From NCBI RefSeq assembly GCF_003473485.1, contig NC_053046.1, positions 3,730,001-3,794,000 on the forward strand: DNA of 64,000 nt, written 5' to 3'. The notes under the pieces are model-generated. The model was not told the origin of the DNA. It was given only the letters and a program-made list of their open reading frames with translations, and did no database searches. Each line of letters opens with the position of its first letter. The first letter of the stretch is position 1. The position numbers and the translations under genes are program-made. This stretch comes from Medicago truncatula. Taxonomy: Eukaryota; Streptophyta; Magnoliopsida; Fabales; Fabaceae. Positions 34,305-47,382 of this stretch are shown here, piece by piece.

Positions 34305-36665
34305 GTTTGGTAAAAACAAGCTATAAGCTAGCTGATAGCTGAAAAACTAGCTTATAACTTATCGCCGAAAATTAGTTGTTGAAATGGCTGATACATATAA
34401 AATGACATAAAAGGACATGTTTATTTATTTATTTATAAATTATATACATCCAATTTTTTTTTTTACTTAATTTATTTCTTTTTAAATATTCAAATTACTT
34501 TCATCTCCAAAATGATAAATGTCTTTTTAAATATTCAAATTATTTTCATCTCCAAAATGATAAATATGTTTTATGAATTCAATTAACTTTTTTTACTAAA
34601 CATTTGTTTTACTATTTATTGTATATTTTATTTAAAATTATAATTATATTATGTCTATGTTTGGTTGCCCGGTGACAACACCCAAACGCTCTACCGCCGT
34701 CGTGCGTTTAATCTTCAGAATCGATTCTCACTGAATCTTAGTGTGTGTTTGGTTATGCGGTGATAAAAATTGATTTTGATAGAATTGATTGTGAATGAAT
34801 TGATTCGGATCAAAAGTGAGTTGAGTGAAATTAATTTATGTTTGGATGCATTAATATGAAAGTGATTCTTAGTAATGTATGTTGTTTGGATAGTTTTAAT
34901 CAAAATTGATTTTACATGTAAAATTACCAAAATGGGTTTCATTATAATTATAAGTATTTAAAATACAATTAGGTTTCATTTAAATTTTATATAATTATTC
35001 AAATTTAATTTGTATCATTAAATTTAATATTTTAAAATTATAAAAAAAATAAGTTGTTTATAAAATTATTTTGACAAAGTTATTCATAGATTATTAAAAT
35101 CATATGTTAAGGGTTGATAAGATAAAAACTTCAATGAAAAATGTGAATTTAAATTATTAAGAAATTCATAATATAAATAGTTAGGCTTTTATTATGTACA
35201 ACGTCAAAATAAATAAGACTGAGTTTAATCTTACAAAATATATCAGCAATTTATTGTTTTAATACAATTTATGATTTACAGGAAAAAAACAATATTGGAG
35301 CTCCTAGATAATTAGTTGAGTGAAACGGCACAAAAGAAAGGATAAATATGTAAAACTGAGGGCATCCACTCATAAAATAATAAATAAACTGCAATCAATT
35401 CCCACCGTGTTCCCAAAAGCTACAAATATCAGCTTTGGTTGGAATTGCTTTTACATGCCGGACTCAATTTTAAAAATAGTTACCCAAACACCAATTTTTT
35501 TAACAAACTCACTTCTAAGATTTCTAAACTCACGTTTACGGCTCCCCACCACGTAACCAAACGAGTGCTTAGCTTTTTCAAATCGATTCTCTACTGTGGA
35601 AATACACTAGCATCTATTTGTCTCTTTTGCCCTTGAATCTCAACACTTCCTTTCACATACCTTTTCAAATCTGACAAAGCCCTTCACGGTGTCTGCATGC
35701 TTTGTCATGTTGTTGTAAAAAAATATGTTTGTACTGTTGCTGTGGTTTTTTCTTCTTCTGTGTGTTGCAAATAAATCTCAAGGTTGAAGATGACACGTTT
35801 TTTGAGAAGAAATGGTCTTTTGTCTTCTTGCTCTTTAAAAGCCCATCAGTATCAGGTATCCATTTATTTTATAGAAAAAAAAATTCATATATAACTACGA
35901 ATTTTACTAGTTACCAATTACATTTTTAATTCCCTAAAAAAAATACATTTTTAATAATTTTATAAAATGCAACATAAAAATAACTAAAAATGGAAATGAA
36001 AGTTGTAGACAAAAATAAACGAAATATAGTGTTGAATGCACACATATATGAAAATCCATTTTGGTCATTTACACACCCAAAAGTAATTTTGACACCAAAT
36101 ATCCAAACAAAATCTTTCATACAAATAACTTCAATTGTGAAGGTAACCAAACATAAACCACTTTACATTAAACTCACTTTTAACTATAATCAATTTTGTA
36201 AAATCAGTTCAAACAAAATCAATTTTCTCCACAGCAAAATCAAACACACACTATATGAATTAATAGCAAGGTAATAAGAAAAGGAATAAACAAAATATAA
36301 AAAAAAACTACAACATGAGAAATGGTACTCCGTGTGTACTGACGTGAGTGGTTTATGGTTATATTTCTTTTACTAGAAGTGGGTAGTTACGTTTTTTTTA
36401 AAGAAAATGTGGGTAGTTACATATAAACGTGGGTAATTTTTTCTATTAAAAATTAAATAAAATAAAATTAATAAGGGTAAAATTGAAATAAAATATAAAA
36501 AGCTATAATCTTTAAGCTCAAAAGCTACTTGAATTAACTTCTCATAAAAAGCTATAAGCTGGTGAGAAAAACTTATTATCAAACACGTCATATTTTGATC
36601 CAACAAACTTATAAACTAATTCAACAAATTATAAACTAGCTTCTCGAGGTTACCAAACATAACCT
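34305..36665. mobile_element. Nested hAT-like MITE complex
   Basis: The outer ends GGCTCTGTTTGGTAAAAACA (34302) and GTTACCAAACATAACC (36650) are related inverted sequences, with AAGCTATAAGCTAGCT-type subterminal repeats at both sides. Inside, GTGTGTGTTTGGTTATGCGG (34740) and CAAAATCAAACACACAC (36236-36252) bracket a second AT-rich element rich in ATTGATTTT repeats. A fragment of that inner family also lies near 25256-25450. No open frame encodes a transposase. Confidence 0.55.
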
Positions 36666-36669
36666 AACT

Positions 36670-39045
36670 GTGTCAATATTAATAAGTTATTTTCAAACAC
36701 ACTCTAATGATGTAGATAAGAGTTGTTGCATTAAAGTAGCTAAATATTTGACAAAAGTGCATTCATTTTAAGGATCGTTGTTACTTGGTGGATAAAGCAA
36801 AAAATATGACAATTCATTCAACAATTTAAAATATTTGGACTACTTAGCATCATATTAATAACGATGTGTCCTAATCCAATTATCATGGGTCCTAACCCTA
36901 TTATCATAGATTATAAAAAGCATTAGTAACGACGAATATTTTGATGAAGTAAGATACAAAACCAAAAGGCAAGAAAAAAATAAATTAAAGAAGAACGTGG
37001 CGAAAGAAGTCAACATCAATGTTGACTTCAAACTAGGAGTAATTGCCTGTTTGACATCTTTATTTTTGAATAACGTTTCCAGCTAGACAAATAATCGAGT
37101 TTTCATTTTTTTAAAATTTTTCAAAATTAATAATTCAACAAATTATTGAAAGAAACTTTAAATAAACGACAATAAGTTTACATCAAATATTTATGACGAC
37201 CATCTCTCAACTTTGAGATTTTCTTTTATCATGATTCATGATGAGTATCTAAAACTCAACTATAAGAGTTTTTGCAGGAGCTCTAATTATATATTTTGTT
37301 AACATACATAAATTTCTTTATAAATATTTAGGTAATATGTCTGTATAAATTATTTTATATATTATATATTTTTTAATTGCTTAACTATGTGAACGTATTA
37401 GTATTCACTAACTAGTCAAAAAATGTATCTTCACATCTTATCAATCACAACATATGAAGTCAATGGACCAGTCAAAATCTCTTATGTCGACTACTTATAA
37501 TTTGGACAAGCTAACATAACAAACAAAAAAGCAAAATGCGAGTTTTGTTTTTCAATTATATTGGATGGATAACTGCAAATTTAATGGGAAGGTTCATATT
37601 TTGGTTTGATGCACACAATCTCTTGGATTTGAATTGACATATTTAAGTTAATCACACTTGCAAGGAGAACAACTATAGTGCAGATTGACTTATCAATTTT
37701 AATTTTACTTTTGATTCTTTAAATTGTACTATTGTGGAGACTCGTGCAAGTGTGTTTCATAAGCATTTGCCTCAATAAATTACTTGTAATACTTATGATA
37801 TCTATAAATATAGTTGGTTTTTATTTTCATTTTAGAATAATTTTTTTAAGGGTCTTGCTAGAGTAAAATGACTGGTGATGAATTTGTTTGTACACCTTAA
37901 ATTTTTTCTACATTCATTTACATTTTATTTTCTCTCTTATTGTCGCATCATAAACTATACTTATCACTTTACTCTATTATTTCTATGTCTGTCAAGGTGT
38001 ATAAGAAATGTATGAATATTTCTCTCAAAAAAAAAAGTATGAATATTGGCTCTTTCGCAACAAAAATTGTAAAACGGAAAAGAAAGGACAATCGAAAGAA
38101 AGTAGTAGTTAACAAAAGAATACATATAATAAGGGTTTTGTTAACCAGTGTTCTATGAACACTCGTCAAAAAATCTTTACATAAAATTTTTTATTAAAAA
38201 CTTATCTATTTTGATTGCTTAATAATATTGCGCACTAATTAATATTTTTCATATATGATAATGTATCAAACCATGAAGCTAATCATTGAAAGTGTTATAG
38301 TATCATTTTATCAAAAATAAAAAAGTGTTGTATCATTAATAATAATCCACAACAAATTGTAATTTATATAAAAGAAACATCAATTATAAACAAGTCTAAT
38401 ACTATACACACAATGGAAAAAAGTTGTCTAAAGCAATAGATTAAGAGATGATCCTCAATTTGCAAGCCGTGTCTCCTACCTACTCAAGTCACTTTCATAA
38501 TATTAATATTAGTGGAGGATAGCTATTTGGGTCAATGTTACCAATTATTTGTCTCTAAATATGCAAAATAATACTTTGTTTCCCTTGCTGAAATTCCATA
38601 TGCTTTGCTTTACTCAAGTTTACGTCAATATAATTTGCATTTTTCTCTCTTTATAATTGTGTGTTTGGTAATTGGTGTCCACATAAAGGAAAAGCAAATA
38701 CTAACTTTATTCTTTGTGATTATTAATTAATTAATAAGGTCAACAGAGTAGCATAAGCACAAGATTGGCTGCTTAGGCTAAACAAGTGAAAAACTAATGA
38801 CTCATCCATACCATTGTCTATCTTACCTAATGGATGGTACACCAATCCTATGTATTGTCTGGTTCTGTCCAAATTATCGAGAGGCAATCATAAGGAGCTG
38901 AAAGTATATGATTTTTTTAATTTATTTTTAAAGAGTAACAACATGAACTTTAAAATTATAATATCTCCATGCGGAGTAGGCAAAGGCTAGAACATACATA
39001 GAAATAATTGTGGCCATGTAGGTGAGTACGTGGACAATTTGGAGG
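36670..39045. other. Intergenic, no gene
   Basis: Over 2 kb of AT-rich sequence. The small frames at 37940-38169 on both strands are low-complexity Lys/Leu-rich readings. No gene or repeat is recognised. Confidence 0.5.
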
Positions 39046-39049
39046 TTAC

Positions 39050-39243
39050 AAAGCACGGATATTCATCGGATTAGGCGTGTCTTGGTGTCGGACACGACAG
39101 ACACGTGTCGTGTTCAACACTGACACGATACTAACACATATAATTATACTTAGTTATGTGATTTTCTCAAATTATTAGTGTGTCGACTTGTTAGTGTTCG
39201 TGTCGTGTCCGGTATCCATGTTTGTGTCCGTTTCCGTGCTTCA
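39050..39243. mobile_element. Small TIR element with AAGCACGGA ends
   Basis: AAGCACGGATATTCATCGG on the left and CATGTTTGTGTCCGTTTCCG then TGCTT on the right form imperfect TIRs. Inside are GTGTCGGACACGAC, GACACGTGTCGTG and GTGTCGTGTCCGG, palindrome-like repeats of one GTGTC/GACAC motif. It has no coding capacity. Confidence 0.6.
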
Positions 39244-39641
39244 TAGTTTGAAGGTTATGAAGAATTGATTATTATGTAAGTAAAGAGCCATCCACGATTA
39301 CTCTAAAATAATTTTATATATTTGATATCCAATGAGAGTCTTTCTATTTATTCATATCATCTCACTATTTTTTAAAACCAATTGACCCAATGCTTCAATA
39401 CCTCTATTAAAAACTACAAATTGTAGAGTCTAATTGACATACGTTTTGACCTATGTCCGACGATAAATATTTGGACCATACGAGTCGACGTAATTTCATA
39501 GGAGGATTAAGTAAACATAATAGGGAGGCGACCACCCTCGCCCTTTCTAACTATAAAGTTAGAACATGGAAAAGGATCAAGAATAGCTAATGATATCTAT
39601 GTAGCCGTTCGTATATATGTCACTTGATCACATCATATATA

Positions 39642-39649
39642 CTCCTAAC
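39642..39649. repeat. Target site duplication of the hAT element (left)
   Basis: CTCCTAAC, identical to 43584-43591 at the other end of the element; eight bases is the hAT signature. Confidence 0.95.
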
Positions 39650-42600
39650 CATAGTTTTCAGAATCGGCTCGGTCATCGACTCGGCGGGGGTACTGGGTCA
39701 ATGGGTCAATGGTCGAAGCAGTGAGTCATTGGTCGAACCGCATGACTGAACCGGAACCACTCGGATGACTCGGTTAGATAACTCGGTCCTTAGATTAAAT
39801 TTATATAGTTATATAACCGGATTAACTCGGATTTAATCGGTGACTCGGTCACTTTAGAAACTAAAATAATGACCCCTATAAAATAAGAAAAAAACTATCC
39901 AACAATAATAATTTCATAGCTAATTGCTCAAATTCAAAACATAGTCATAACTCAAAATACATCTTGGTAGTAAAAATCCAAATAGATCCCAAAAAAGTAT
40001 GATTCCAACATAAATTAAAAAAAGAGATTGCCCCTGTTATAAAAATTCAAAAAGATCCCAAGAAAATATAATTCCAACACAAGTATTATCATCAATAACA
40101 TCTTAATTCCAAGGAGTCAATATTGATTGAATTTGAAGCTCATCAAGGAATTCAACATCTTCTCCAGCAGCTTCATCAAAAACATTACTTTGATCCATGT
40201 TTTCTGCATTAGTGTCAGGTGCATCATTGCCATAATCATCATCCTCATCCTCATCCAAATTCAATCCATCTATGAAAACATCAATTTAAATAAATATTAA
40301 CAATTGGTATATAACCATATAGTGAAATTATGAAATTTTAACCTTATAAGAAAACACATACATACCAATATCATTTGAAATAGGTTGGATGGTCATATTG
40401 GCAAGATCATTGCGTAATGATTCCAACTCCTCAACTGTTAAAAATGGCGGTGAATCCTCCAACACCCAATTATCATGATGATCATGAAGTAATTCATCAT
40501 TGATGGGGTCATAGTTTCGAATTTTGTTGTTCCTATAATTCATTATAAAAATATAAAGATTTCTATCTAAATGTAAAAATAAAAAATGATGAACATATAA
40601 GGTTTATTGTGAACAATCTCATTATGCAAAGAAACAAACACTATTTTATCAATGGATTAATATAACTAAAATATAGTAGAAATACATACCTATTTTCTAG
40701 CATTAAGTTGTAACGAACAAAGACTAGATCGTTAAGCCTTTGATGCTCCAACCTATTTCTTTTTTTTGAGTGAATATGCTCAAACACACTCCAGTTTCTC
40801 TCGCAACCAGAAGAGCTACAAGTTTGACTTAGAACCCGAATTGCCAATTTTTGCAAATGTGGTGCTTGACACCCGTAAAGTTCCCACCATTCATCTATAA
40901 AATTGCAAAATTTCATCAATTAATACAGTATTACCGTAAGTTTATATGATACAATGAAAGGTAAGATATTTGTAAATGGATCATCGTAAGTGTATATGAT
41001 ACAATGAAATGTAAGATACCTGGAAATGGTGAATTTCGAGCTTCTACAGCAGATTTCCTTCCAAAGTCGCCCTCGGAATTTCTAAATATACTTGTCTCAG
41101 TATTTAACTTTGCTCGCAACTCATGATTATTACGAGCATACTTTTCAATGACATCTATAAGACCAGATGTGGTGGACTTGTGTTTCTCAAACTCAGGACT
41201 GAATCTACAAGATGGATTTAACCAATAACCAGCAGCATGAAGATTTTTTCGAAGTTGTGAATCCCATCGATCATCTATGATCTTCAAGTAAGGCTCCACT
41301 TTTGTCTTATTTCTTTGAAACCTCTTCACCATCTCCTCTCTAGCCTTATACATATTTCTGTAAAGAAAACCCATAGCAGGTTTATCTTCACTGTCCACGA
41401 GACGCAACACACATACAAGTGGTTATGTGAGTTTCACTATGTCAGCACAAGCAGTCCAAAAGTTAGTGTTCAAGACTTGTTCCACAAATTGTTTGGCCTT
41501 GGCTTCTTTTGCATAAGCAGAAGTTGTCCATTCTTGAGATGTTACCATGGCTCTAAGTGCATTTTTCTGAGACAAAATACTCTGCAAAGCAATGAAATTA
41601 GTGGCAAAGCGAGTTGGAGCAGGACGAAGTATCTCTCTTCCATGAGTAAATTTCCTCATCAAATACAATGGATAGCAATGATTATATATATACTTGGTAA
41701 CATTTGTGGCATGTGAAACTGCCTCTTTAACTTCAGGTAATTTTCCAATGTCTTGAAACATCAAGTTAATGCAATGAGCTGCACAAGGAGACCAATACAG
41801 GCCAGGGAACTCTTTTTCCAATAACCTACCAGCAGCAACATAGTTTGCAGCATTATCTGTCACTATCTGAACAACATTTTCAGGGCCAATATATAACACT
41901 ATTTCCTTGAAAAGCTTAAACAACATCTCACCAGTTTTTGAAGCACCTGAAGCATCAACAGATTTGATAAAAACTGTTCCTTTAGGGCAATAAACTAAAA
42001 AGTTTATCAGAGTTCTCCTAACCCCGTCAGTCCACCCATCTGCCATAAGAGTACAACCAGTATTCTTCCAAATCTCACGGTATTTCTCTATCTTTTTCTT
42101 TGTTTCATCAACCCACTTATTTAGCAAAGGACCACGCAAATCATGTATAGAAGGAGCTTTATATCCGGCTCCCATGCAACAAAGAGCATCGACCGCAGAC
42201 TGAAAATATGGTGAATTTGCTGCATTGAAGGGAATAGATGCAGCAATGAACCATTTTGCAAGTGCAAGATCACACTTTTCTACAACTTCCTTGGTTTGCA
42301 AAACACTTTTTATAGTAGGCTGTGATCCAGGAGTTGTTCTAGGCAAAAAGTAATTATCAAAGCTTCCATTGTTCGTTCCCTTTTGAGATGCAACAACCAC
42401 TGACCTAGGTTGTTCTCTTTGTGTTTGCTCTTCATTACCTATTGCATGTTCAGTTTTTCTTTTCTTGAGCCTTGTCTCTTCACGATTTTGTTTCATCTTA
42501 AAGCGGACTTCTTCAGGAGCTTGGCTGCATGCTTCGACTTGTCCAGTTTCTCCAGCCAAGTGTAACTTTAATCTATTAATTCCACCTCCCTTCATAACTT

Positions 42601-43583
42601 TGTTACAATAGATACATTGTGGTTTTTCTTTGTCACTGTCTAGGACAATTTTAGCGTGACCCCAAGCTATATCGGTTTTTGCCCTAACATTCCTTTGAGT
42701 TTGAGATTCTTGAGTCGAAGCTTCTGCTGATGGTTGTGTTGGTGCTTCAGAAGAGGCCATAACTAATCACAAATACATATGATATATCAGAGACATTTAC
42801 ATTACATTTACATGGAATTATGAAACAATCAGAATTAAACATTAACATGAAATGAACCATTTAACAATCAGTTTATCAGAATCAACAACGTACGTGGAAT
42901 GAGGAGTATAAAACAGAGGAGAGGAGAGGAGTCAGTATAAAACATGTAGTAAGTATAAAACAGAGGAGTCAACATTAAACATGGAATGAGGAATCAACAT
43001 ATAAACAATCAGAGATTCAGAATTAAACATGAAATTAAACATTAAACAATCAGAATCTACATGAAATTAAACATTAAACAAGAAATCAAAACAACAAATC
43101 AAAAAGAAGCAAAGAATAACAATCTAAAAAAAAAAAGGGTTCTCTGCAACGACGGTGTACGTACGTGAGATAAGCGGAAGCGGAAGCGGCTATGGCGAGG
43201 GCGACGGCGACCTGGAGTTTTCGCGGCGGCGACGGAGAATGGCGTGGAGTGGACCGGTTTCGTTTTAGCTTCTCTTCTCTCTGTACGTGAAAACTAAGAA
43301 CAGAGTATGAGGTTTCGTTTTAGCTTCTCTGACCCTTCTAATTCCGTTTTTTTTTTTTTTTTTCAATTAACAAATCCAAAACGACGTCGTTTTGGTAAGC
43401 AAAAAAAAAAAAAAAAAAAAATTGAACCGGTCTGACCCACGACTCGGCCGAGTCACCGGTTTTGGCCGGTTTTGACCGGGTTATCTGCATGGCCGATCCA
43501 AATGATGGCTCGAACCGGCCTACCCACCGGTTCACGGTCCGACCGGTCCGACCGGCCGGTCCGAGCCGAGTCTGAAAACTATG
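39650..43583 (-). mobile_element. Complete hAT DNA transposon, 3934 bp, 8-bp TSD
   Basis: The left TIR CATAGTTTTCAGAATCGGCT (continuing CGG) and the complement of the right end CATAGTTTTCAGACTCGGCT (CGG) match at 22 of 23 positions. Both flanks carry CTCCTAAC. The subterminal 200 bases at both ends are packed with ACTCGGT, CCGGT and GACCGG motifs, as expected for hAT transposase-binding regions. One transposase gene on the minus strand fills the middle. High TIR identity and an exact TSD suggest a recent insertion. Confidence 0.96.
40103..42760 (-). pseudogene. hAT transposase (BED finger, DUF659, dimerisation domain) with one in-frame stop
   Basis: Exons (minus): 41020-42760, 40690-40894, 40366-40532, 40103-40269. 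They join to 2280 nt, a 759-residue frame in which codon 446 (41423-41425) is TAA. Order: BED-type zinc finger (Cys49, Cys52, His67, about residues 30-80), then DUF659/RNase H-like core (about 180-345) with DGWTD and VTDNAANY carrying catalytic Asp residues and SPCAAHCINLMFQ, then the C-terminal dimerisation domain (LQKLAIRVLSQTCSSSGCER then NWSVFEHIHSKKRNRL) and an acidic tail. Relatives have Glu at the stop position (KLTEPLVRVLRLVD), so a single base change would explain it; the frame resumes PLVCVLRLVD with no other break. The stop could be a real mutation or a sequencing error. Confidence 0.93.
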
Positions 43584-43591
43584 CTCCTAAC
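43584..43591. repeat. Target site duplication of the hAT element (right)
   Basis: CTCCTAAC, identical to 39642-39649. Confidence 0.95.
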
Positions 43592-43599
43592 GACCAAAT

Positions 43600-46108
43600 A
43601 TCCTTCTTACATTGAAAAGGTATGTGTATGTCCTCTCGTACCTTATCATATCATTGTCACCATTTAAGGTTAGTGGTGTAATAATGTCTCCCAAACACAC
43701 ACTACATCTTAAAATTTATGATATAAAGTAGTAAAATAGTATTTATTGAATCTCATTAAAGTTCACTTTAGCAATAGCTTACACAAGATAGTACACACCT
43801 CTTAAACTAGCATGCTCATCCTACAAAGCCTAATTCATCTAGTCATTTGGAAATATTTACTTTAAATACTGTCCTGAACGCCAGTTGTTTTAATTTTTAA
43901 CCACAAAATCTCACATTGTGGATTATCTTTAGTTTTGATTATTATTCTCAACCACATAATTGAAGAACTCTACCATTTTTGCTAAAAATGTTTCAACAGT
44001 TTCTGTTTTACAGCTGTTAGCATGTCCAATTGCCCATTATTTTGGAATTCATGATTATCGATACTTCCTTTCTTGTGAATCCAAAACTGTCATACTCGTT
44101 CTACTGGCACTTTTGAGGTTACGGAGTGCTTGCAAGATTTTTGTACACAAAGGTTTGTCTCGTTGGCATACTGCAAAATATCTTTGTAAATGTTCTGGCA
44201 AAGCATTTAAGATTGTTCTGCTAATATTACCCACGAAGATCTTTCACTGCTAGTGAAGTAACTTCCAATTTTGTAGAGTATATCCATAAAAATATAGTCG
44301 TAGGTTTGGCTCCATAATTTAATTTAAAATAATCACGAGCAGTTTCAATAGTTTTACACATCAATCTGCTCATTTTTCTTGTTTATTCACATTGAAAGAT
44401 GTTGACATGTAGAAAATTCACATTGAAAGATGTTGACATGTAAAAAATGATAGCCTGGATATAGAAAACTACATGTAGGTTCAACAGTTTTGCACCAATC
44501 GGTTCATTTTCCTTGTTTATTCAATTTGAAAAATGTTAATTAACATATAAATGTGTAACCCATTTTTACACATTTTGGTCTCTAAATGTGTGACATCACG
44601 TGTCCATGTCAATACTTGGCATTAGAAAACAATTTTCTGTTTTAACTTTTTAAATTATAAAACTCTTACATTGTTTCTACTCTGTTTTATGTTTTAATAT
44701 TTAAATAATTTCTACTTAAAACAAAACTATTATCATTTTTTTTAGAGGAACAATACTATCTATTATCATTTTTTCCTGTACAAACTTTGAAAATATTATC
44801 ACGGTTTCCTGAAAATTAAAAGTAAAAGCGGGATGAAAATGTAAATGTTTTCTCAAACCAAACACTTGGTTTATCCAATGGATGTGTCTCAGTTGTTTAA
44901 GGAGTGAGTGATTTGCTTGTAGAATAATGTTGCATTTCTCTATCTGCGGCTTGGTGCTTAGAATACGTGAAGAGTTTTAAATTACAATCCAAACACTCGA
45001 GGGAAATCGGTCTCATAAGTCATAACTCATCTAAAGGATTGAAACTTGAGGAAATACTATGTAGAGTTACTAAGATGTCAAATAGATAATTTCAAATCTC
45101 AAGTTTAATTGTCTCCATTGCTAATTTTGGTGGGTTAGTTCATGCACATCAATCTGACTTTAAATGAGGCTCCCGCAAGTAAACAACGAGATTCAACCCT
45201 TTGGATTAGTCGATCATTTGATCGGATATAAAAAAAAATTAAAAAAATTGAATACACTAATTATGTTGTTTACGTTGTACATAACATCCTGATTTCTTGT
45301 ATTCAATATGTGAACAAGATATTAGATACCTTCAAATCAGAGTAAATAATCATTTTTTTTTTTAATGGTTTTGCTAATGAGTGGCTTAAACACTCTTTAA
45401 ACATTTTAAAATAATCAATTATTCTTTAAAAAAGTCAAATATTTCGATTTTCAATGCATTGAATATACATTTTTTTTCATAAATACTTACAATTTATGGA
45501 TCTTTAAGAGTGTCCAGGAGATACTCGTTAGAATTTCCCTTTCTTAAATGGTAATACTTAATAAGCATTCTATCTTTCTAAGACATCAATACAACACGTA
45601 AAAAAAAATACTAAATAGTCTAATGCCACTATCCACTTGCAGAATACCCATTTAAAGCCAAAGTAAAGTTATATATAGACTAACCCACCTAAATTGATAC
45701 CATGCAGAATCAAACTTGAGACCTAAAGAGTAGCACACTCCAAACTCTCAAACCAGCAATACTAAAGCCAACCAAGTGGGTTGGAGAAACAAAACCTTTA
45801 ATAGCATGTTTGAATAACAGCCCTTGCTAGCGTCAAAAGATAACATTATTACCATCCAAGCAAAATCAATTTTTTTAACCTCTATTTCTCTTGGTTTCAA
45901 TTGTTCAAATCAATTCTATCAAATTTTAGACAATTCAAGCAATAATCTAAAAGGTACAACCCACAATTAGGACATAACCCGTCCATACTGGAACTGCATG
46001 TCACAATCTCCCCCACTTCTCCTCCACTCCATTAGAGCCACTATTCCAATGGCGTATGTAATAGGCTCATAGAAAGAGACAACTAAAGAGAAAAACAGTT
46101 CATCTAAG
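43600..46108. other. Intergenic, no gene supported
   Basis: The 97-codon plus frame at 43960-44253 shows no family I recognise. ATTCACATTGAAAGATGTTG then ACATGTA is tandemly repeated at 44385-44411 and 44416-44442 (31-bp period), with a diverged third copy near 44520. The remainder is AT-rich. Confidence 0.45.
44385..44442. repeat. Two-copy tandem repeat, 31-bp period
   Basis: Two identical 27-base units (ATTCACATTGAAAGATGTTG plus ACATGTA) separated by four bases. Confidence 0.85.
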
Positions 46109-46117
46109 TACTTTTTT

Positions 46118-46858
46118 GAATTCTGCTCTTTACCAAAACGGTTTTACTCATTCCCAAAGTAAATGTTCATATTATCCCTGCGTGAGTTAACATGTACTCC
46201 GTGAGTTAACTCACGCCAGTCATAAAAAAACAATTTTTTCACGGGAGTTAAGTCCCGCTAAACCACTTTCAGAAGAATACTATGATAGTGCATTTTCATA
46301 GTGCATTTGTCATACAAAGTAGAAGCTTAGTTTCATGTAACAAAAAGAAAAAAAACAAATGAAAAAAGGGTTCCTAGCTAGATAAGAAATTCATATGTGA
46401 TAGCTTGAATTAAGAATATTGGAATCTAATGAAATTTATATGTAGAAGTTGTAGAAGAAACTTTATGATGAACTTGACTCATCTAATTCATCAGCTAACA
46501 ACAAATTAATAATGCTTTTCTCCTTGCTCAGAGAAATCACGTGTGAAGAGTGGTGTGGACATCCTAGCTTGCGACACGAATTTGGAAGAAGAAGCATGCA
46601 TATGTGACAATACATGACTGAGAATAAAATAGTAAATTCGGCTGCTTTTTGTTAGAGATGATGTCACATGAATATAAAAGTAACTAGAATTGTAGCGTGA
46701 GTTAACTCACGCGAGGTGTAAATGGCAACGTGAGTTAACTCACGCAATGTGTGTTAACTCACGTTGGCATTTGTACTAGCGTGAGTTAACATGAATAGGG
46801 TTATTTTGGTCATTTATTTTGGAAATGAGCGAAACCGTTGGGTAAAAGAGCAGAATTC
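46118..46858. mobile_element. 741-bp TIR element with 9-bp TSD and internal palindromic repeats
   Basis: Left end GAATTCTGCTCTTTACCAAA, right end (complement) GAATTCTGCTCTTTTACCCA; TIR similarity extends over about 48 bases to TAAATG. Exact 9-base repeats TACTTTTTT flank it (46109-46117 and 46859-46867), pointing to a Mutator-type insertion. Near both ends lie seven copies of a GTGAGTTAAC motif, several as full palindromes: 46180-46191 (half), 46200-46215, 46242-46257 (variant), 46695-46712 (perfect 18-mer), 46729-46744, 46751-46763 (half), 46779-46790 (half). The middle 400 bases are AT-rich without a clear frame. I do not recognise the family. Confidence 0.85.
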
Positions 46859-47382
46859 TACTTTTTTTAGTGTTTATTGTTACTTTCAGCTTCATCCCCA
46901 TGTCTGTGACAAAAACTAAAACTAAGCATGTGATTCTTAATAACACATTCCAAACCCAAGTCTCGAAGACAACTCACGTCTAGGTAACCAGAAAAGAATA
47001 AAGTGCAGTTGCTAAGTATCAGACTAAGATGTGTCTACTTTTCTCAAGTGTGACGAATTTCTTTAAGGCCGGAGAAAGTTGTCGATGCTAGTGAAAATAA
47101 GAAATGCATGATGATAATATATAGCAGTTATGTTGAAACTTGCAACTACGTCACAGGGATTGGTATTATAATATATAGCAGTTACTGTTATTATAGTTCT
47201 CCATTTGAAAGTCAAGTAAAGTATCATATCATGCATGATGATCTTAATAACTTGGATAACTGTAACTTTTGCTCACCAAAAGATCAAACTGAGGTGAATT
47301 TTAATGGGAACTGGTATAAATAAGCATCTTTCTGAAAATAAGAAATGCCAAGAATAACTTTATACAAAAATTTCACAATAAT

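Noticed and set aside
37940-38169. Overlapping frames on both strands
   Set aside because: Low-complexity Lys/Leu-rich translation of AT-rich DNA.
41315-41716. 133-codon plus-strand frame
   Set aside because: It lies antisense to the hAT transposase exon and is a shadow of its codon pattern.
39650-43583. Considered as a domesticated hAT transposase gene
   Set aside because: Intact TIRs, an exact TSD and an in-frame stop indicate an ordinary transposon copy rather than a conserved host gene.
43960-44253. 97-codon plus-strand frame
   Set aside because: Neither strand gives a recognisable domain, and no splice or promoter context supports a gene.
46180-46790. Regularly recurring GTGAGTTAAC motifs considered as a CRISPR-like or satellite array
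   Set aside because: Spacing is irregular, copies sit at the two ends of one TIR element, and the organism is a plant.
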